Assembly: GCA_028693695.1 (NCBI GenBank)
Contig: JAQUUV010000066.1
Span: forward strand, 1 to 9,324
DNA from: Syntrophomonas sp.
GTDB lineage: Bacteria; Bacillota; Syntrophomonadia; Syntrophomonadales; Syntrophomonadaceae
Reading direction: 5' to 3'
DNA: 9,324 nt
Part shown: positions 5,037 to 9,324 of the stretch, one piece after another
Position numbering within the stretch: the first letter of the stretch is position 1
Layout: each line of letters begins with the position of its first letter
Translations under genes and position numbers: made by a program
Notes under the pieces: model-generated
What the model was told of the DNA's origin: nothing
What the model saw: only the letters and a program-made list of their open reading frames with translations
Databases searched by the model: none

Positions 5037-6743
5037 ATGAATATCGTGATTCCGGTTTTCTTGCATATATTTTATGCTTCAATAATAGCCGGTTTACTTA
5101 TTGCTTCATTATTGATAGTTAAAAAGCTTTTACCCAATCGTATATCGGCTCGCGTTTTTCACATTGTGTGGCTGCTGATTTTTTTGCGGCTCTTAATGCC
5201 GGTTCAGCTTCAAAGCCCATTCAGCATATCCAACCTGATTCCAGAAAAAATACAAATGCTGACCTATCAGGACAACCAATCATTGATTGGACTTTCCTCA
5301 ACTTACCAGTCATTGTTGGGACCGGATGGAGAGTCTTCTGCTAGCAAGACATCCGATGATCCTGCATCTAAAAACCTTATTATTCTACAGTTCCTTTTAA
5401 GGTTCATTCCTTATATCTGGATAATAGGATGCACGATTCTAATATTATCATCTCTGGCTTTAAAGATGAGGTTTAGAAGCAGGCTCAAAGCGTCTCAAAA
5501 AGTTTTAGATTCCACAATCCTTGAAATGTTGGAACAATGCTGCGGTAAACTCCAGATCAAGAGGAGAATCCCTTTATATACGAATCCATTCGTTAAAAGC
5601 CCTGGTATATTAGGTGTTTTCCATCCAGCCATTTTCCTGCCGGTGGATATAAGAACGCAGGTTAATCCCGTTCAGTTGGAGCACATCCTCTTACATGAAC
5701 TCGCCCATTACAAGCGGGGGGATCTAATCTGCAACTTATTTGCTCTCCTGGCCGTCATCATTCACTGGTTTAACCCTCTAGTATGGCTGGCGGCAAAAGA
5801 GATGCGGCATGATCGAGAGGTGGCCTGTGACACACTTGTCCTGGAGGTTTTGGGGGAACCCAATGTGGTTCACTACGGAACGACGATTTTAGATTTATCC
5901 CGGTCGTTTTCCCATATGCATAGGCAGGCCAGTCTTATAAGCTTCAACGAAACCAACGGACAAGTGGAGAGGAGAATCAAAATGATAAATAGATTTAAAA
6001 CCGGTTCATATAAGCTATCGGTCCTGGCGGTAATATTATGCTTGGCAGTAGGGGCAGTGATTCTTACCGATTCTGTTAGTAAAAAGCCTTCCCTAAATAC
6101 TATGGCAAATCTAATGAATAATGAACGGATTAATGACAAATTAGTAGTCATTGATCCGGGGCATGGCGGAGAAGATTTCGGCGGAACCTATCCCCCCTTC
6201 AATGAAACTGATGCCAGCCTTATTCAGGTTAAAGAAAAAGACCTGAATCTGGACATCTCGCTTAAATTGTATGAAAAGCTAAAGAAAGCAGGACTAAGGG
6301 TTGAGCTGACACGTATGGACGACCGCACTCTAACCCTGGACGATCGTATTAATATGGCCAACAACGACCAAGCAGCGCTGGCTCTTAGTATTCATAACAA
6401 TATGATGGCCAATAATGAGGCCCTAAATGGAACTTCTACCTCATTCTATTCAGCCCAGGATCAGCAAAATTCCGTTTTAACGAGTGGAAGATTCGCTGAG
6501 CTGCTGCAAAATGAACTTATTAAACAACTTCAAACTAAGAATCTGGGAGTTAAGGATGTCAAGACCAGACTACTTAAGGAAACTAGCGCGCCTGTAGCAA
6601 TGGTTGATGTTGTCTATCTATCCAATGAATCGGACCGGAAAAACCTTATGGATGAAGCATTCCGGGACAAAGCCGTGCAGGCCCTATATGATGGGGTTAT
6701 AGCCTCGCTAAATGAGATGGTATCTGCAGAGGCGGAGGTATAA
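5037..6743 (+). CDS. BlaR1-type M56 membrane protease fused to an Amidase_3 domain
   Basis: A 568-residue probable signal transducer. The N-terminal half is an M56 protease: membrane segments at about residues 5-28, 40-57, 118-143 and 327-344, with zinc-site residues H220-E221-L-A-H224 in the cytoplasmic loop and Glu261 (in REVACD) as third ligand. R312-R313 lies 88 residues past H224, the spacing I recall for the S. aureus BlaR1 self-cleavage site. After the last span, where BlaR1 has its penicillin-binding sensor, residues about 368-562 are an Amidase_3 fold: LVVIDPGHGGED (His376), VKEKDLNL (Glu400) and LSIHNN (His453) give the zinc ligands. The position of the catalytic Glu (family VExGFxSN) reads VDVVYLSN, with Asp524. 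GGAGGGAG (5021-5028) supports the start. No SxxK/SxN/KTG penicillin-binding motif set is visible. Likely role (inference): sense peptidoglycan or its fragments and inactivate BlaI. Confidence 0.9.
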   Translation: MNIVIPVFLHIFYASIIAGLLIASLLIVKKLLPNRISARVFHIVWLLIFLRLLMPVQLQSPFSISNLIPEKIQMLTYQDNQSLIGLSSTYQSLLGPDGESSASKTSDDPASKNLIILQFLLRFIPYIWIIGCTILILSSLALKMRFRSRLKASQKVLDSTILEMLEQCCGKLQIKRRIPLYTNPFVKSPGILGVFHPAIFLPVDIRTQVNPVQLEHILLHELAHYKRGDLICNLFALLAVIIHWFNPLVWLAAKEMRHDREVACDTLVLEVLGEPNVVHYGTTILDLSRSFSHMHRQASLISFNETNGQVERRIKMINRFKTGSYKLSVLAVILCLAVGAVILTDSVSKKPSLNTMANLMNNERINDKLVVIDPGHGGEDFGGTYPPFNETDASLIQVKEKDLNLDISLKLYEKLKKAGLRVELTRMDDRTLTLDDRINMANNDQAALALSIHNNMMANNEALNGTSTSFYSAQDQQNSVLTSGRFAELLQNELIKQLQTKNLGVKDVKTRLLKETSAPVAMVDVVYLSNESDRKNLMDEAFRDKAVQALYDGVIASLNEMVSAEAEV

Positions 6744-6896
6744 AAAATCGCAAACATAGCTGCAGATATAAAATCAGAGTTGCCCATAGCCCTGGAAATA
6801 ACTCCGGTCAGTGTTCATGACAGTAATATGGCTCTGGCTGTCATGAACCAGTATGTATGTATTTACCTATGCTGGAAAGCAGGGGGAAACGAATAA
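6744..6896 (+). other. open in-frame extension after the M56-amidase stop
   Basis: Directly after the TAA at 6741-6743 the same frame stays open for 50 codons to a TAA at 6894-6896. It includes the protein-like stretch ELPIALEITPVSVHDSNMAL. No good start or ribosome-binding site precedes it. It may be a former C-terminal extension, a scrap of another gene, or chance. Confidence 0.3.
6813..6848 (+). repeat. 11-base inverted repeat between the two amidase genes
   Basis: GTTCATGACAG (6813-6823) and CTGTCATGAAC (6838-6848) are exact inverted copies around a 14-base loop. As RNA this is a stable stem, but no T-run follows, so it is not a standard rho-independent terminator. It could be an operator, a processing or stability hairpin, or an attenuator governing how much transcription reaches the 6936 gene. 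It does not resemble the BlaI operator. Confidence 0.6.
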
Positions 6897-6935
6897 AAGA
6901 TAGAAATAGTAAGAATAATTGCAAGGTAGAGATAA

Positions 6936-8654
6936 ATGACAAATTATTTTAGATTGACGTATAAAATTATAATACTGCTAATGTTTGTATCTTGGTTGAT
7001 TGGAGGGTTGGCGGGGACCTCCCTGTCTGCCACGACTGCATCAATTAAAGCAGCGTTCATACCGCCGGCCCCTACCATCATATTTAACAATCAGAAGCTT
7101 AGCTTTGAAGTACCCCCAATAATTGAAAACGGTCGTACCTTGGTACCCCTGCGGGCTATTTTTGAAGCCATGGGGGCAACCGTTACTTGGAACGAGACTA
7201 CCAATACGGTAACAGCTACAAAAGGAAGTACTACAGTTATTCTGCCTATAGCTTCTACTACCCCGACGGTTAACGGTATAGAATATAAATTGGATGTACC
7301 GGCCAAGATTGTCAGTAATAGAACGCTGGCTCCCTTGCGTTTTGTAGGAGAGGCATTGGGTGGAAATGTGGGCTGGGATGAAACCAGCTCTGCAATTAAC
7401 ATACAAGCGCCCGAAAAAGATGGAGCCGTGGTAGTAGCAGCTACCGTAGGTAAAGACACGGTAAATATACGTAGTGGTCCGAATCGTACCTTTGCCAGCA
7501 TAGATACTGCACTCCCTGGGGAAAATTTGGCGGTAATTGGCGAGCAAAACGGATGGTATCAGGTCAGCCGGGGTGCCAAGACTGGCTGGGTAGCGGGCTG
7601 GGTCGTGGATGTTACCTGGCAGGAAGCCGTACCTGTTGCCAAAGCGCCAACACCGATTATCAAAGAACCCAAACAGGTTACTACAGTACCGACGACACCA
7701 ATTGTCATATCTAACTCCATCACCGGAGTGGACAGAAAAGTCTTTGGCAACAGTGGAGATAATATCACTATCAGTTCGAAAGCACCACTGGTTTACACAT
7801 CTGCTCAAACCGGAACCCGCTTGGAAATAGTATTAAACAATGTTTTGATCGGCCAAGCTCAGTCCAGTTACAAATATGACAGCCGTATGATCAGCAGTAT
7901 GGGTTTCCAACCAAAGACAGTTGATTCACAAGTTCAAACAGTTTTTACTTTGACTACCAACAAAAAGGCTAAGTTCTCTATAGAGCCTGGCAAGGAAGGT
8001 TCTTCTTTGAATATCCTTCTAATAGACCAGAGCGAAATTCAACCGCGTATTTCGACGGTCGTACTGGATGCCGGACATGGCGGCAGGGATGCGGGAACCG
8101 ACGGATATAATCTTTATGAAAAGGACACCAATCTAGCCGTTGTTTTAAAGGTCGGGAAAATACTTACCCAGAAGGGTATCAAGGTAGTATATACGCGCAA
8201 GGATGATTCTGCTTTAGACCATGATACCACTGTAGACCTTAATTTAAGATCTGCCATGGCCAATATGTACAACGCGGCACTGTTTGTATCCGTGCACTGC
8301 AATGCTGCTTTAAGCCCCGATCCTTCCGGTACTGAGACTTATTATTATGCGCCTCCGGAAATCCCGCGGCTTTATATTCAGAAGGATAAAAGATCTAGAC
8401 TGGCAGCATGCTTGCAGAAATCATTGGTTGGAAAACTAGGGCGCAACGATCGGGGTGTAAAACAGGACAACCTTTCCGTCCTGCGGCAGACAACTATGCC
8501 CTCTGCCTTGGTAGAATTGGCGTTCATTACCAACCCCGTGGAAGGTGAACTACTAAAACAGGAGCAGTTCACAAATCTTGCAGCCCAAGCGATAGCCGAC
8601 GGGATAGCAGGGTACATAGACGTGAATATTAACACAAATAATGTCAGGCCCTAG
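6936..8654 (+). CDS. secreted N-acetylmuramoyl-L-alanine amidase (stalk-SH3b-AMIN-Amidase_3)
   Basis: A 572-residue cell-wall hydrolase that should cleave the amide bond between N-acetylmuramic acid and L-alanine. In order: signal peptide (about 1-32); stalk/copper-amine-oxidase-N-like domain (about 46-158) with two repeats, GRTLVPLRAIFEAMGATVTW and NRTLAPLRFVGEALGGNVGW; SH3b wall-binding domain (about 165-225, VNIRSGPN and GWYQVSRG); Pro/Thr linker; AMIN domain (about 260-365); Amidase_3 (about 373-562). The catalytic set is complete: His381 (DAGHGG), Glu395 (YEKDTNL), His454 (VSVHCNA) and Glu527 (ALVELAFITN). It lies 192 bases after the M56-amidase fusion on the same strand, with its own weak ribosome-binding site (AAGG, 6923-6926), so it could be cotranscribed under BlaI control or have its own promoter. 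Confidence 0.93.
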   Translation: MTNYFRLTYKIIILLMFVSWLIGGLAGTSLSATTASIKAAFIPPAPTIIFNNQKLSFEVPPIIENGRTLVPLRAIFEAMGATVTWNETTNTVTATKGSTTVILPIASTTPTVNGIEYKLDVPAKIVSNRTLAPLRFVGEALGGNVGWDETSSAINIQAPEKDGAVVVAATVGKDTVNIRSGPNRTFASIDTALPGENLAVIGEQNGWYQVSRGAKTGWVAGWVVDVTWQEAVPVAKAPTPIIKEPKQVTTVPTTPIVISNSITGVDRKVFGNSGDNITISSKAPLVYTSAQTGTRLEIVLNNVLIGQAQSSYKYDSRMISSMGFQPKTVDSQVQTVFTLTTNKKAKFSIEPGKEGSSLNILLIDQSEIQPRISTVVLDAGHGGRDAGTDGYNLYEKDTNLAVVLKVGKILTQKGIKVVYTRKDDSALDHDTTVDLNLRSAMANMYNAALFVSVHCNAALSPDPSGTETYYYAPPEIPRLYIQKDKRSRLAACLQKSLVGKLGRNDRGVKQDNLSVLRQTTMPSALVELAFITNPVEGELLKQEQFTNLAAQAIADGIAGYIDVNINTNNVRP

Positions 8655-8658
8655 CAAA

Positions 8659-8675
8659 GCTTACATTTGGTAAGC
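8659..8675 (+). repeat. short hairpin after the amidase gene
   Basis: GCTTAC (8659-8664) and GTAAGC (8670-8675) form a six-base stem with loop ATTTG, four bases after the stop codon. There is no T-run, so terminator function is doubtful. The sequence loosely resembles one arm of the BlaI operator but lacks the TACA-NN-TGTA core. Confidence 0.35.
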
Positions 8676-8692
8676 GTCCGTCTGTACAGTAG

Positions 8693-9125
8693 TCAGGGAC
8701 TAAACGTAACATTACTCATTATTTTGCTTTTATCAATATTGAACTCCCACGGCCCCTGGACAATGGAATCTGGGTTTTTCAGCATTAGAACCACGTAGTT
8801 TTCTTGGCGCTTCAGTTCATCCAAATCCACCTCGAAATATTGTATCTTTCTGGTAATTTCATCTCTTTGTCCACAATAACTTAATACTCTTGATGACCAG
8901 GCAGATTCCCATTCCTCCAGATAAAACCAACTCAGTTTCCACCCTGCTGGAGATTGACTATCCAGGTAGATCCTCAGGCTATTGTTTAGCCGCTCAATCC
9001 GTTTTATCAATAGGGTATGCCTTCCCAGAGCCAGCTTGGTATCCAGGGCAAGACTTTGACCAGCAGCCGGGATAGGGATTTTTAGTTTGACCGGTTTCTC
9101 CTGCTCTGCAACAACCAACTCGGGA
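8693..9125 (-). pseudogene. C-terminal remnant of a secreted protein (DUF4179/DUF5643-like)
   Basis: The minus-strand frame ends at a TGA at 8695-8693. Its convincing coding part runs from about 9125: PELVVAEQEKPVKLKIPIPA, ALGRHTLLIKRIERLNNSLR, EITRKIQYFEVDLDELKRQE and GPWEFNIDKSK. This pattern recalls the beta-rich C-terminal domain of DUF4179/DUF5643 proteins, which are membrane-anchored extracytoplasmic proteins often linked to sigma-factor control; that assignment is from memory. The frame stays open to a TTG at 9229, but the extra 35 residues are Ser/Leu/Ile-rich, have no good ribosome-binding site, and lie opposite a more plausible plus-strand coding tract. There is no signal peptide or N-terminal half. 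I read it as the 3' part of a gene whose 5' part has been replaced at about 9120-9145. Confidence 0.55.
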
Positions 9126-9140
9126 ATACTGGGAATCAAG

Positions 9141-9324
9141 CAGGAGGATGCAGTAGCAGATATAAATCTTAATAATTCTAAAAGGCCGGTAGAAAACCAG
9201 GAAGAAACTGAAATTATGGCTGCTGTCAATGCTTACTATCACACCTTGGGACATGCCCTGGAAAGCGATGATATTACTGGATTTGAGCAAAAATACGGTT
9301 ACCTCAAACCGACGGAAAAAGGAT
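9141..9324 (+). CDS. plus-strand coding tract running off the right edge, 5' end unclear
   Basis: A plus-strand frame reads KQEDAVADINLNN, then RPVENQEETEIMAAVNAYYH, then a tract ending YGYLKPTEKG at the edge, without a stop. The hydrophilic, Glu/Asp/Lys-rich composition and the helix AAVNAYYHTLGHALES look like a genuine protein, perhaps the first helices of an NTF2-like domain after a disordered linker. The frame is open from 9060 but has no credible start: a GGAGG at 9143-9147 sits before an ATG (9148) in another frame that stops after one more codon, and the in-frame ATG at 9216 has no ribosome-binding site and starts inside the helix. It is either 5'-truncated at the junction near 9120-9145 or starts from a weak codon I cannot pick. 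Function unknown. Confidence 0.5.

Noticed and set aside
5037..6743. Beta-lactam sensor of classical BlaR1/MecR1 type
   Set aside because: The extracytoplasmic part has Amidase_3 motifs and lacks the SxxK, SxN and KTG set of a penicillin-binding domain.
7041..7808. Long minus-strand open frame (255 codons) opposite the secreted amidase
   Set aside because: It is antisense to the stalk, SH3b and linker domains, which are clearly coding. Its translation is rich in Cys, Arg, Tyr and Ser with no domain pattern.
8659..8675. Rho-independent terminator after the amidase gene
   Set aside because: The stem is only six bases and no T-run follows it.

Overview
The window looks like chromosomal DNA of a spore-forming Gram-positive anaerobe of the class Clostridia, probably Desulfotomaculum/Peptococcaceae-like. 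Grounds: AT-rich DNA, strong purine-rich ribosome-binding sites, a BlaI/M56 regulatory pair, a stalk (copper-amine-oxidase N-terminal-like) domain fused to SH3b, AMIN and Amidase_3, and several secreted or single-membrane-span proteins of unknown role. The genus is inference only.

Layout. Positions 1-1692 are on the minus strand: a possible gene start at the very edge (1-23), a 5'-truncated remnant (68-433), an intact membrane-anchored protein of unknown function (492-1385), and a second remnant (1516-1692). Positions 1828-4500 are on the plus strand: a secreted GH26-like glycoside hydrolase (1828-3396), a four-span membrane protein (3470-3856), a single-span protein with an extracytoplasmic domain (3953-4444), and a 19-codon ORF overlapping its stop (4441-4500). 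Positions 4511-8654 form the core: a double BlaI operator, blaI (4589-4987), an M56 (BlaR1-type) membrane protease fused to an Amidase_3 domain (5037-6743), and a secreted multidomain N-acetylmuramoyl-L-alanine amidase (6936-8654). After it come a minus-strand C-terminal remnant (8693 to about 9125) and, head to head with it, a plus-strand coding tract that runs off the end.

The core is the most interesting part. In classical bla/mec systems the M56 protease carries a penicillin-binding sensor domain. Here that domain is replaced by a peptidoglycan-amidase fold that keeps the three zinc ligands but has Asp where the family has its catalytic Glu. The next gene is a secreted amidase of the same family with the full catalytic set. 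A reasonable hypothesis is a sensor that binds peptidoglycan or muropeptides, inactivates BlaI by proteolysis, and so controls its own operon and perhaps the amidase. Spacing of the M56 metal ligands and of a candidate Arg-Arg self-cleavage site matches what I recall for S. aureus BlaR1, and BlaI keeps the Asn-Phe cleavage site.

The flanks contain at least three gene fragments plus smaller coding-like scraps, which suggests repeated deletion and rearrangement around the intact genes. I see no tRNA, rRNA, CRISPR array, insertion sequence or convincing rho-independent terminator.
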